Assembly (NCBI GenBank): GCA_017962145.1
Contig: JAGCVX010000026.1
Span: forward strand, 43,966-107,965
Source: Clostridiales bacterium
Lineage (GTDB): Bacteria > Bacillota > Clostridia > Saccharofermentanales > Saccharofermentanaceae
Reading direction: 5' to 3'
Length of the DNA stretch: 64,000 nt
Below are positions 27,361 through 34,879 of this stretch, piece after piece. The notes beneath the pieces are model-generated. The model saw only the letters and a list, made by a program, of their open reading frames with translations, was not told the origin of the DNA and did not search any database. The position numbers and the translations under genes were made by a program. Each line of letters starts with the position of its first letter. Position 1 is the stretch's first letter.

Positions 27361-28092
27361 TCATCGTGCTACTGAGTCTAAGAAAACAACTGTGTAGTCG
27401 CTGTGGACCTGTGCGAGAGTCTTCACGATGATCTCCTTCATGTGCGTTTCCGCTGCTTCGTAGATACCGTTTTCGACTGCGATACGCATCTGATCTTCCT
27501 TGATCTCGGAAAGTCTCACATTGACTTCGTCTGCACGGATCGGATTAAAAACATTGTTGTCCTGTACGACTGTAACCTTCTCCTGCGGGAGATTGTTATC
27601 AACGATCGGGGTCTTCGGAAGGACGACGTAGATCTCCTTCTTCTGGTTATTTACGGTAACCTTGACCTGTTCGAGATCGTAACCGACCTTGATCGTACCG
27701 GAGTACATGATCTCGATCTGATGCTGTGTGCCCCAGATGTCCATGTCGGTGTACGGAACCTGGATGGAATCCACTACGGTTGCGGTACCGGCATAGTTCT
27801 CGGAATAGGTCATCAGCTCAGAGATCGCGTTGAGCTCTGTCATAACTGTATCATTCGTAAGAATAATACCGTGGAACTTCTCTTCTTCAGAAATAATGGC
27901 TTCCCTCGAACCGGACTTCTTGACCTTCGTATCTGTATTGTTAAAAATTTTCCAGCCTGCGCATGTCACTACTATAGCGATCACACCTACTGTGGCTAAG
28001 ATACCGGTAAATACATTTGCGATTTTCTTAAGGATGCCTGTCTTCTGCTTCGGGATGGCAATTCTGCCATTTACATACTCGTAATCATTCAT
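27361..28092 (-). CDS. DUF4230 domain membrane-anchored protein
   Basis: 243 aa. One membrane helix at about 27-47 (FTGILATVGVIAIVVTC) after a short basic N-terminus, then an outside domain of the DUF4230 type: ELNAISELMTYSENYAG, IEIMYSGTIKVGYDLEQVKV, YVVLPKTPIVDNN and the NVFNPI motif. Function of the family is unknown. The start at 28092 has AAGGAGG; an upstream in-frame ATG at 28167 would add 25 residues without a ribosome site and is rejected. It diverges from the XRE regulator gene, about 280 bp away. Confidence 0.85.
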   Translation of the reverse strand: MNDYEYVNGRIAIPKQKTGILKKIANVFTGILATVGVIAIVVTCAGWKIFNNTDTKVKKSGSREAIISEEEKFHGIILTNDTVMTELNAISELMTYSENYAGTATVVDSIQVPYTDMDIWGTQHQIEIMYSGTIKVGYDLEQVKVTVNNQKKEIYVVLPKTPIVDNNLPQEKVTVVQDNNVFNPIRADEVNVRLSEIKEDQMRIAVENGIYEAAETHMKEIIVKTLAQVHSDYTVVFLDSVAR

Positions 28093-28276
28093 AAGCAATA
28101 CCCTCCTTTTTTCAGAATCGCGATTACTCAGTAGCACTCTTCGTAATTCACGTTTCATGTAACACATGCTTCTCTACCTTAATGATAAGGCATAACTTCT
28201 TGTTTTTTTCTCTCGATTTTTTAATTTTTCCCGTGTTTTATGCGGTCAATGTGTTTTATTTGTTCTGACTATAGTT

Positions 28277-28282
28277 TATAAT
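28277..28282 (+). promoter_or_regulatory. -10 element of the XRE regulator promoter
   Basis: TATAAT on the plus strand, about 90 bp before the ATG at 28371. No good -35 is seen at 17 bp. It sits in the AT-rich divergent region and might also serve the neighbouring minus-strand gene. Confidence 0.4.
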
Positions 28283-28370
28283 CTAGTGTGTCAACTTAAA
28301 AACCGCGCAGATTTGGTTTTAGGTGAGGCTAATTTGTTTTGAACTTCAAAATATAGTATGGAGCAGGAAA

Positions 28371-28868
28371 ATGGGTAGAAAGTCAACCAAGGAAAACAAG
28401 AACATTTATCAGATCAGCCGAGAGGCTCAGAACCTTACACGCGACGCCGCTTCCGAGCGTCTGCAGTATATCTCGGCAGACCGTATCGAGAAGATCGAGA
28501 ACGAAAAGACACTGCCGCATCCGGAAGAGATCCTGGCTATGGCTGACTGCTATAAGAATCCGTCTCTTTGCAACTACTTCTGCTCTCACGAGTGTCCGAT
28601 CGGACAGGAGTATGTGCCGGAAGTCGTTCCGAAGGAGCTTTCCCAGATCACTCTCGAGATGATCGCCACTCTGAACTCCATCGATAAGAATAAGAACCGC
28701 CTGATCGAGATCACGGTTGACGGCAAGATCGCCGATCACGAGCTTCCGGATTTCATCGAGATCAAGAACGAGCTCGACAAGATGGCACTGACCATCGACT
28801 CCCTGCGTCTTTGGATCGACAACGCGATCGCAGCAGGCACACTCAACAAGGAAGATTTCAGCGGCTGA
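28371..28868 (+). CDS. XRE-family helix-turn-helix regulator
   Basis: 165 aa from the ATG at 28371 (MGRKSTKENKN), with GGAG 9 nt upstream. Residues about 10-60 (IYQISREAQNLTRDAASERLQYISADRIEKIENEKTLPHPEEILAMADCY, read in pieces) match a Cro/CI-type HTH. A Cys-rich patch, CNYFCSHECPIG, follows near residues 65-78. The C-terminal half is an acidic coiled-coil-like segment (ELDKMALTIDSLRLWIDNAI). The cysteines suggest metal or redox binding, which is inference. It is followed by a strong terminator. Confidence 0.75.
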   Translation: MGRKSTKENKNIYQISREAQNLTRDAASERLQYISADRIEKIENEKTLPHPEEILAMADCYKNPSLCNYFCSHECPIGQEYVPEVVPKELSQITLEMIATLNSIDKNKNRLIEITVDGKIADHELPDFIEIKNELDKMALTIDSLRLWIDNAIAAGTLNKEDFSG

Positions 28869-28904
28869 TATCCTCCGGTGCATTTCACAAAGAAGAACAA
28901 AGAA

Positions 28905-28932
28905 AAGGGCTGTCTCCGAAGAGACAGCCTTT
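28905..28932 (+). terminator. terminator downstream of the XRE regulator
   Basis: Perfect 9-bp arms GGCTGTCTC and GAGACAGCC around the tetraloop CGAA, then TTTCTTGTT. Confidence 0.88.
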
Positions 28933-29339
28933 CTTGTTATGTGGAAAGTGGTGTTGGTTGTTTGTTTTCTTTCACTTGCCTTCCATGAAACGTGGACTGA
29001 TCTTCCAGTCCGATCCTGGCTCCGAATTCCGGGAACCGGGACATCGTATCAAGCATGCGGATCATTCGCATTCGTTTGTCTAAGTCCATACATTTGTCAC
29101 GCCCCATTCCGTCCGAGAACACCGTTGTTCTCACGCTTTTACCATATTTAATTGCCCCAATAGTGTTATGTTATGTTTCTATTCTAATGATGTGTATTCT
29201 TTTGTTACATAAACCAAACAACAAAATAAACGGGGGTATTTTACTCTTTTTCAGACAATACGATGACCCAACTTGTCGCACAGGTTCATCATGCTCGAAA
29301 TGCACTGAAATTCAGGCGCTTCTGGTTTTTCAGAGGTTG
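28933..29339. other. intergenic stretch without a recognised gene
   Basis: About 400 bp between the XRE terminator and the end of the lipoprotein gene. The only open frame of note is a GTG-started 65-codon frame on the minus strand (28937-29134) without a ribosome site. I see no T-box, riboswitch core, tRNA or strong dyad. Confidence 0.5.
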
Positions 29340-30485
29340 TCAGAATGACTTGATCATGATCGAGGTTCTGCCCATATCCCACACGAACGGATCAGTCACA
29401 GCCTGCACCGTCACATCATAGATTCCCGACCCGGTGTCGTAGACATCGAAAACCAGCGCTTCGCCGTTGTCTGCACAGCCAAAGAACAACAGATAGTTCT
29501 CATCGTCTTCGTAACGCTCAACGTAAAGATGGTACTCCACGCCGCTAACTTCCGGGATATAGACCGCCTTCACGGCATCTTCATTCTTGTCATAGTAAAT
29601 ATCCATGGTGCCGTTAAGGAGGGCGTAGTTACCATACCAGTTCATCATCTCCTTCTCATCCGGTGCGTAGGTATCGAAGATCTTTCCTTCCAACGTCATG
29701 AAGAACTCATTTTCGGTCTCGTTATAAAAAATAAATGCATTCGTATAGACCTCGCCCATCACGCCGCCGTACTTGTAATACTCATTGACAAGGGCAGAAG
29801 GCAGATCCGAAACGCGCGTATTGGGAAGATAAATATACATATTGTCGATCTCGGTCAGCCCTTTCGGATTGGCAAACGTGACATGATCCTCCCTTTGTTT
29901 CCCATTCTCCTTATACGTGTATTCATAATCTTCAAACGTTTCGGTATTAAGAACACAGAATTCCACTTTCAGAGTATGGGAATCGATCCTGGTCAATTCA
30001 GAAATGCCCCCGGAAAACCTGCATTTTTCCATATCCGTCTTTATGACCCCATCTTCTTCCTTCTGATCGAGGATCTTGACATACTCGCCTTCAACTGCAC
30101 CTGTTGCAACGTCATAAGTAAATGTCGTACCGTCACAGGCCAGGCTTTCAAAGCACATATAAAAGTATTCATCGCGCATAAAAGCCAGCGTATCGGCCTC
30201 CGTATAGATCCTATATATATCGTCTTTACAGTCAATGGTAAAACCGGGACCGAGAGAAGGTTTCGGCTGCGGTTTTTTGATCTTTATATCCGATTCCGTT
30301 GTGTCGCCCGCCGTTTCTTTGGAAGCGCTTTTGTTTGTATCCTCTTCTGATTCGTCGTAATCTTTCTGCTTCGTCGTTTCAGTTTGTGCGGTATTATTCT
30401 GCGCTTTTTTGTCTGCTTGTTTCGAGCACGAACTGACCATCAAAGCCGCTGCCAGGATCATCGTGCCAAATGTCATTTTCTTCAT
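29340..30485 (-). CDS. putative lipoprotein, paralogue of the one at 31243-32304
   Basis: 381 aa. Lipoprotein signal MKKMTFGTMILAAALMVSSC, Cys at about 20. An acidic Lys/Thr-rich spacer (about 25-75) leads to a beta-rich domain with repeated sheet-like phrases: CRFSGGISELTRIDSHTLKVEF, MYIYLPNTRVSDLP, MNWYGNYALLNG. The same ordered phrases occur in the lipoprotein at 31243-32304, so they are paralogues. No known enzymatic motif. AGGAGG precedes the ATG. Its 3' end faces the empty stretch 28933-29339. Confidence 0.72.
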   Translation of the reverse strand: MKKMTFGTMILAAALMVSSCSKQADKKAQNNTAQTETTKQKDYDESEEDTNKSASKETAGDTTESDIKIKKPQPKPSLGPGFTIDCKDDIYRIYTEADTLAFMRDEYFYMCFESLACDGTTFTYDVATGAVEGEYVKILDQKEEDGVIKTDMEKCRFSGGISELTRIDSHTLKVEFCVLNTETFEDYEYTYKENGKQREDHVTFANPKGLTEIDNMYIYLPNTRVSDLPSALVNEYYKYGGVMGEVYTNAFIFYNETENEFFMTLEGKIFDTYAPDEKEMMNWYGNYALLNGTMDIYYDKNEDAVKAVYIPEVSGVEYHLYVERYEDDENYLLFFGCADNGEALVFDVYDTGSGIYDVTVQAVTDPFVWDMGRTSIMIKSF

Positions 30486-30550
30486 ACTGTCCTCCTGGTC
30501 ATGATATTTTTATGTCGGTCTTATTATATCTATCTCCCGGATCAGGCAAA

Positions 30551-30580
30551 TTACAAAACCGTCATATCAAATGCTATAAT
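30551..30580 (+). promoter_or_regulatory. promoter for the PIN-like/histone-tail gene
   Basis: TATAAT at 30575-30580 with a modest -35 TTACAA at 30551-30556 (18-bp spacer), about 55 bp before the ATG. Confidence 0.5.
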
Positions 30581-30633
30581 GAATCATATGATCCGCTTGC
30601 AAAAGCATATCCGGCATCTAAAGGAGGCGCCCT

Positions 30634-31242
30634 ATGAAGTATGTAATTCTTTCCCTTACCGAATCATCCAAGATCGATTTTTCCGGCTGCGATGGTCTTT
30701 CTAAAGCGGACCACATCGTATTTGTCTATGTTAAGGGCAAGAAAGCGCTTCCTGCCAAGGTTTCTTCTTCTCTGGAAGATGCCAAGGCAACGGTCGACTA
30801 CGTCGAGATCGGTGCCGCAACCGAGCTCTGGGCGACGGTTTCCTATCTGATCGGTTTCCATGCCGCATCCAAGCACGAAGTCATCGTAGTGACTTCCGAA
30901 AAAGGAAAGATCCCGTCCCGCGTTGCAAAAGATGCCAAGATCCTGACTTCCTTTAAGAGTTTCGGCGGAACTTCTTCTGCTTCTTCTAAGAAGACCACAG
31001 CGAAAAAGACTTCGACCGCAAAAAAAACTACGGCAAAGAAAACTACGACTGCCAAAAAGAGCACCACCACAAAGAAAGCATCCACGACTAAGAAAACGGC
31101 AACAAAAAAGACCGCCGCCAAGAAAAAGGACGACGGTCTGGATGTCGGAAGCATTCTTACTTCGATCAGCAAAGGCGATACGAAGAAGCTTACCAAAGAG
31201 TTCACAAATCTTGCCAATCAGATCATGAAAGGCAAAAAGTGA
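30634..31242 (+). CDS. PIN-like domain protein with histone-H1-like Lys/Ala/Thr tail
   Basis: 202 aa, AAAGGAGG 7 nt before the ATG. Residues 1-110 read as an alpha/beta domain with ordered elements (HIVFVYVKGKKALP, VDYVEIGAATELWATVSYLIGFHAA, HEVIVVTSEKGK) resembling the PIN-like fold of bacterial RNA-handling proteins. I do not see the full acidic catalytic set, so it may be inactive or the call may be wrong. Residues about 118-170 are repeated KKTTAKKTST-type units like histone H1 or AlgP tails, likely to bind nucleic acid. A short amphipathic end follows (ILTSISKGDTKKLTKEF). Its stop touches the lipoprotein gene that converges from the other strand. Confidence 0.62.
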   Translation: MKYVILSLTESSKIDFSGCDGLSKADHIVFVYVKGKKALPAKVSSSLEDAKATVDYVEIGAATELWATVSYLIGFHAASKHEVIVVTSEKGKIPSRVAKDAKILTSFKSFGGTSSASSKKTTAKKTSTAKKTTAKKTTTAKKSTTTKKASTTKKTATKKTAAKKKDDGLDVGSILTSISKGDTKKLTKEFTNLANQIMKGKK

Positions 31243-32304
31243 TCAGTTCTCTTTTATCAGATACGTGTGGATGGTTGTCGAAATATAGCTTTCATCACTG
31301 GTATAGATCACATAAACTAACGGGTTGTCTTCGATCATATCGATTTCAACGATTGCCGTGACAAAACTGTTCTCGCAGTAGATGAACAGCTCACCTTGGT
31401 CATGCGCATTCATCAGGATCGGTGCATCTGCAAAATTGACCGTTCCTTCAATCGTGCCGTTCATGACATAAATTCCGGTTGTGCTGTCAAGCTCGATGGA
31501 CAGATCAGCGCCTTTTTGGCTCGTATACTCACCCACCCAGTTATCCATGTCATTTGCTGTCGGCTTTATTGTCTCCGGGATACCCGTTCCCGAAACAAAG
31601 AAGACTTCCGCATCATTTACACTGTACAGCATGAAGTTTTGAAGATGATCCCCGGCAAAATCGGGATCGATTATTCTGAGCACGCCTTTTACTTCATCCG
31701 GAAGCTCAGACAACGGAGTATTCGGAAGATAAAGGATCATCTGTTCCGGATTGGCGAGTTTTTTCGGTTCTCCGAAAGAAACATGTCTTGCGTTTCCACG
31801 CCAGTCTTCATCGTCATACTCGTCAAAATTCTCGCAGACCGGCTTATCCATCGAAAACTGAAAACTGTAATCGTTCAGACGGGTAAGTCCACTGCTGCTT
31901 CCGGTGAAATCGCATTTACGAACTTCGATGGGATCCGATGTTCCTTCGATCTCTTCCTCATATGTCCCCATATACTGGTTCATGCCCGGTGTGACCGCGA
32001 AATAGATTTCTCCGATTTCATCCGCCGATAGAGAAAACGCCACGATTACTTCCATGACATAATCATCTGAGGAATAAAAAGAATACGGGTCATCGAAAAA
32101 CTTCTGCGTTTTAACTGAAAAAGACGGATTCGCAAGTGTTGTTTCCGTCGGCTCTTCAGTCTCTTCCGTCTCGGATCCTGTCTCTTCCGTTGTCACGTTT
32201 TCGGATGTTTCGTTCTTCTTGGTTTCTTCGGTAGTTTTTCCTGAACATGCAGAAAGCATGATCGACAAAGCGAGCAAAGCCGCTGTCAGTTTTTTATGTT
32301 TCAT
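31243..32304 (-). CDS. putative lipoprotein, paralogue of the one at 29340-30485
   Basis: 353 aa from the ATG at 32304 (MKHKKLTAALLALSIMLSAC), with AAGGAGG upstream; an upstream ATG at 32367 without a ribosome site is rejected. The lipobox LSAC places the lipid on Cys 20. A Thr/Glu spacer (about 22-55) leads to a domain that shares CDFTGSSSGLTRLNDYSFQF, MILYLPNTPLSELP and NDMDNWVGEYTSQKG with its paralogue. It is at the end of the NarL-type two-component operon, 13 bp after the small membrane protein gene. It could be a sensed or sensing surface component; no direct evidence. Confidence 0.72.
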   Translation of the reverse strand: MKHKKLTAALLALSIMLSACSGKTTEETKKNETSENVTTEETGSETEETEEPTETTLANPSFSVKTQKFFDDPYSFYSSDDYVMEVIVAFSLSADEIGEIYFAVTPGMNQYMGTYEEEIEGTSDPIEVRKCDFTGSSSGLTRLNDYSFQFSMDKPVCENFDEYDDEDWRGNARHVSFGEPKKLANPEQMILYLPNTPLSELPDEVKGVLRIIDPDFAGDHLQNFMLYSVNDAEVFFVSGTGIPETIKPTANDMDNWVGEYTSQKGADLSIELDSTTGIYVMNGTIEGTVNFADAPILMNAHDQGELFIYCENSFVTAIVEIDMIEDNPLVYVIYTSDESYISTTIHTYLIKEN

Positions 32305-32317
32305 TTTTGACCTCCTT

Positions 32318-32596
32318 TTAGTGGATCCAGGACCAGATCTTTCCGTACAGGAAAAGACATAGCGCAATCACGCCTGCGCCGACTGCCAGTAAAAAGATGA
32401 CATAAAGCACAGTGATCACGCCTACTAAAAGGCCCGATGGATTCACTTCAGGAAGCGATGGCGTCAACGTGGCCGGCGCCTCTCCAGGAGCCGTCTCCGA
32501 ACGGTCTTGGGGCGTTGCCTTTGAATCAGAACCCTCTTTGATTGGCATCGAGGACTCCTCGCACTCCTTTTTCTCCTCGTCTATTATACCACTCAT
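32318..32596 (-). CDS. small Pro/Ser-rich single-span membrane protein
   Basis: 92 aa. Residues 1-50 are charged and Ser/Pro-rich (KEGSDSKATPQDRSETAPGE), then one long membrane span at about 56-85 (LLVGVITVLYVIFLLAVGAGVIALCLFLY) near the C-terminus. Its ATG overlaps the response regulator stop (ATGA), so translation is coupled. It could be an accessory of the adjacent kinase or exporter, but no family is recognised. Confidence 0.65.
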   Translation of the reverse strand: MSGIIDEEKKECEESSMPIKEGSDSKATPQDRSETAPGEAPATLTPSLPEVNPSGLLVGVITVLYVIFLLAVGAGVIALCLFLYGKIWSWIH

Positions 32597-33219
32597 ATCT
32601 TGATCCTCTGATAGTAAAAGCAGGCAAGTTGTGTACGGTCACGAAGATCGAGCTTGCTTAAAACAGAACTGATCATGTTTCTTACCGTGCCTTCACCGAG
32701 GAATATCTTCTGTGCGATCTCTTTGTTTGAAAGGCCTTCCGCTACCAGTTCCACCACTTCCCGCTCCTTCGGGGTGATGTCGAATTCTTCCCAGGAGAAG
32801 GATTCGCTTCGGTTCAGAAGATCCGGAAGACGCTCGACGATCTTTCCGCCGAATACCGTCTGTCCTTCCTGTACCGCGTGCACGGCCGTAGCCAGGGATG
32901 CACAGTCCTGCTTGAGGATATAGCCTTTCGCGCCGACTTTCAGGGCGCGGTTGATATACTCATCATCGAGGAAAGTCGTAAGAAGGATCACTTTCGCCTG
33001 CGGGTCGATCTTCAAGATCTCGGCAGTCGCATCGAGTCCATCCGTATCTTCCATACGGATATCCGAAAGGACGACATCCGGCTTTACCTGCGGATAGGCT
33101 TCGATGGCTTCTCTTCCGCTGCTGCACATCTTGACCACTTCGATATCGGCCTCCTGCTCCAGGATGATCTTCAAAGACTGGTTTACTAATGGATCATCGT
33201 CCACGATCATGATCTTCAT
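32593..33219 (-). CDS. NarL/LuxR-family response regulator
   Basis: 208 aa. Receiver domain (1-120) with VDDDP, the phosphorylation aspartate in VVLSDIRMEDTDG (about residue 54) and the lysine in GAKGYILK. C-terminal LuxR-type HTH (about 145-205): ITPKEREVVELVAEGLSNKEIAQKIFLGEGTVRNMISSV. The start overlaps the kinase stop (ATGA) and has AAGGAGG. It belongs to the DesR/LiaR/YvfU group that often controls a neighbouring ABC-2 exporter; that exporter lies just upstream (34880-38219). Confidence 0.92.
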   Translation of the reverse strand: MKIMIVDDDPLVNQSLKIILEQEADIEVVKMCSSGREAIEAYPQVKPDVVLSDIRMEDTDGLDATAEILKIDPQAKVILLTTFLDDEYINRALKVGAKGYILKQDCASLATAVHAVQEGQTVFGGKIVERLPDLLNRSESFSWEEFDITPKEREVVELVAEGLSNKEIAQKIFLGEGTVRNMISSVLSKLDLRDRTQLACFYYQRIKI

Positions 33220-34421
33220 TTTGCTGCCTCCTTGTCCGAGATGTCTCTTCTCGGAATCGTTACTGTGATATGAAAGCCGTCATCTCCGGCGTGGATGGAC
33301 GTTCTTCCTCCACAGGAAACGGCTCTTGAATTGATGTTATATAGTCCGATACCATGTTCCCCTTCGAGCCCCGCAAAATCAGAGGGACGGGAAAGTTCCA
33401 TGGGTTTGCATTTGCCATCGTCGGAAACCTTGATGCGCCAGAAAGTCACATTCTCGACAACCTCGAGGCGCACGTTCTTTCCGTTGCTGTGTTTGGCGAT
33501 ATTCGTAACGCCCTCTTTAAAGATACCGAGGATCGCGTTTTTGACGTCATTGGGAACCGGGGACTCGATGGAGGTACTGACCGTCACATCGAAGCGGTCC
33601 TTGATGCCGGACGCGATCTCGTGGATACCAATAGAAAGGTCGATAGAATCATCGTGCAGTTCATGCACACTTCTTCGGATATTCGTCATCGCTTCATTTA
33701 CCGTATTATTCACCGACTCCAAAAGCGGCTTCGTCTGCTCGTCTTTATTGATAACGGAGATAGCCTGAAGCTGCACCACCGCACGCGTCAGCATATGGCC
33801 GACGTTATCATGGATCTCACGGGCGATACGGTTGCGTTCCGAAAGCGTAGCATTTCGCACCTGCATATCCATATTCTGGGAGATCTCATCACGAAGACGC
33901 ATCGATTTTTGCGCATCGTAGCGGACATTATCGAATTTATCTGTGATGAGTTTATCGTGGCGGTCCATATAGACCGTTTTTAAAGCCAGAAGCGCCGAGG
34001 CGATCACCAGAAGGAATTCCATTTGTTTTACGGAAAGCGTGATGCAGATTCCGAGGATCAGAAGCTTCAACCAAAGCATCTTCTTTTCCATCACCCGGGA
34101 AACGGCATTTCGAATGATCTTCTCACTGTGATAATCCTCGAAGACCTTCTCGACCGAACTGTCGGAAAACAGTCCGTACGCACATACCGGAAGCAGAATA
34201 CTCATCTCCGGAACGAAATACGAAAGTCCACAAGCGGCAACCGTCAGGATCACACTCGCGAAATGGCTTCGAAGCACTTCCGTAAGCATGGCCAGGATCA
34301 CGACACCAAGGCACGCGCCGACAACCGCCGCATCCAACGCCTCCCACGAAGTAAACTGCAGGAAAAGCATCGCAATCGAAAGGACCAGGATTATTAACTT
34401 GTCGATCAAACGGTAAACCAT
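33216..34421 (-). CDS. NarX/DesK-type sensor histidine kinase
   Basis: 401 aa from ATG 34421 (MVYRLIDKL); an in-frame ATG at 34445 is possible. Neither has a good ribosome site. TATAAT lies at 34433-34428, so the 34421 start could be leaderless. Four to six hydrophobic segments occupy about 5-150, followed by a short coiled coil (about 165-195) and the HisKA_3 box SERNRIAREIHDNVGHMLTRA with the phospho-histidine near residue 202. The ATPase domain carries KEGVTNIAKHS, VSDDGKC and GEHGIGLYNINSR. The membrane part is too divergent to name a signal. Confidence 0.9.
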   Translation of the reverse strand: MVYRLIDKLIILVLSIAMLFLQFTSWEALDAAVVGACLGVVILAMLTEVLRSHFASVILTVAACGLSYFVPEMSILLPVCAYGLFSDSSVEKVFEDYHSEKIIRNAVSRVMEKKMLWLKLLILGICITLSVKQMEFLLVIASALLALKTVYMDRHDKLITDKFDNVRYDAQKSMRLRDEISQNMDMQVRNATLSERNRIAREIHDNVGHMLTRAVVQLQAISVINKDEQTKPLLESVNNTVNEAMTNIRRSVHELHDDSIDLSIGIHEIASGIKDRFDVTVSTSIESPVPNDVKNAILGIFKEGVTNIAKHSNGKNVRLEVVENVTFWRIKVSDDGKCKPMELSRPSDFAGLEGEHGIGLYNINSRAVSCGGRTSIHAGDDGFHITVTIPRRDISDKEAAK

Positions 34422-34473
34422 AAACTCATTATAGCGCAAACTCATCGGATTCGTTCTTGATTAAGAGGCTGAA

Positions 34474-34796
34474 CAAGGAAAACAAGAGTTGGGGATGTTT
34501 TTCCTTGCCCGTTTTTTGATTACGAAGCCAGGAAAAACATCAGTTTCAAAGTTTTCCTTGTATTAATATACGTCTCATAGGCAAGGGAAACTGCCCAAGC
34601 CGACAGATTCCTTGCTCAAATCCCTTTTCTTCAGCCAAGGAGATTTGCAGAAAATAACATTTTCCTTGTCAGCAAACTCGTAAACGGGCAAGGAAACGGA
34701 TGCATACTGAAGTTTTCCTGGCCAGCAACCCGTTAAAACAGGCAAGGAAAACCTGCATATCCTTCATGTTCCGGGTCATATCAGTTCCTGCTCTCC
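34474..34796. repeat. tandem array of six degenerate ~54-bp palindromic units
   Basis: CAAGGAAAA-type motifs occur at 34474, 34529, 34582, 34636, 34689 and 34743, spaced 53-55 bp. Each is followed about 24 bp later by the reverse complement TTTTCCTTG (34499, 34552, 34606, 34660, 34713; degenerate at about 34766). Each unit can thus fold into a hairpin of 7-10 bp with a loop of about 15 nt, with linkers of about 20 nt. Linkers and loops differ, though units 4 and 5 share CAGCAA-N3-CGT. There is no open frame across it. It is not CRISPR: the conserved parts are short and alternate in orientation. Function unknown. Confidence 0.85.
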
Positions 34797-34808
34797 TTGA
34801 CCAAACAA

Positions 34809-34875
34809 AAAAAGCATGTCACACAGCGATTCCGCAGACGCATCGCGTCAAGGACCAACTGAAGACATGCTTTTT
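34809..34875 (-). terminator. bidirectional terminator at the end of the ABC-2 operon
   Basis: Arms AAAAAGCATGTC and GACATGCTTTTT, 12 bp, with a long loop of 43 nt that holds its own hairpin (GCGAT/ATCGC). Runs of T follow on both strands. It ends the exporter transcript and could end a plus-strand transcript of the palindromic array. Confidence 0.8.
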
Positions 34876-34879
34876 CTGA

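Noticed and set aside
28937..29134. 65-codon frame on the minus strand
   Set aside because: GTG start, no ribosome site, no recognisable domain; the evidence for a real gene is too thin.
34474..34796. CRISPR array
   Set aside because: The conserved parts are only 8-10 bp and alternate in orientation; there is no conserved 24-37 bp direct repeat, no cas gene, and the linkers are about 20 nt.
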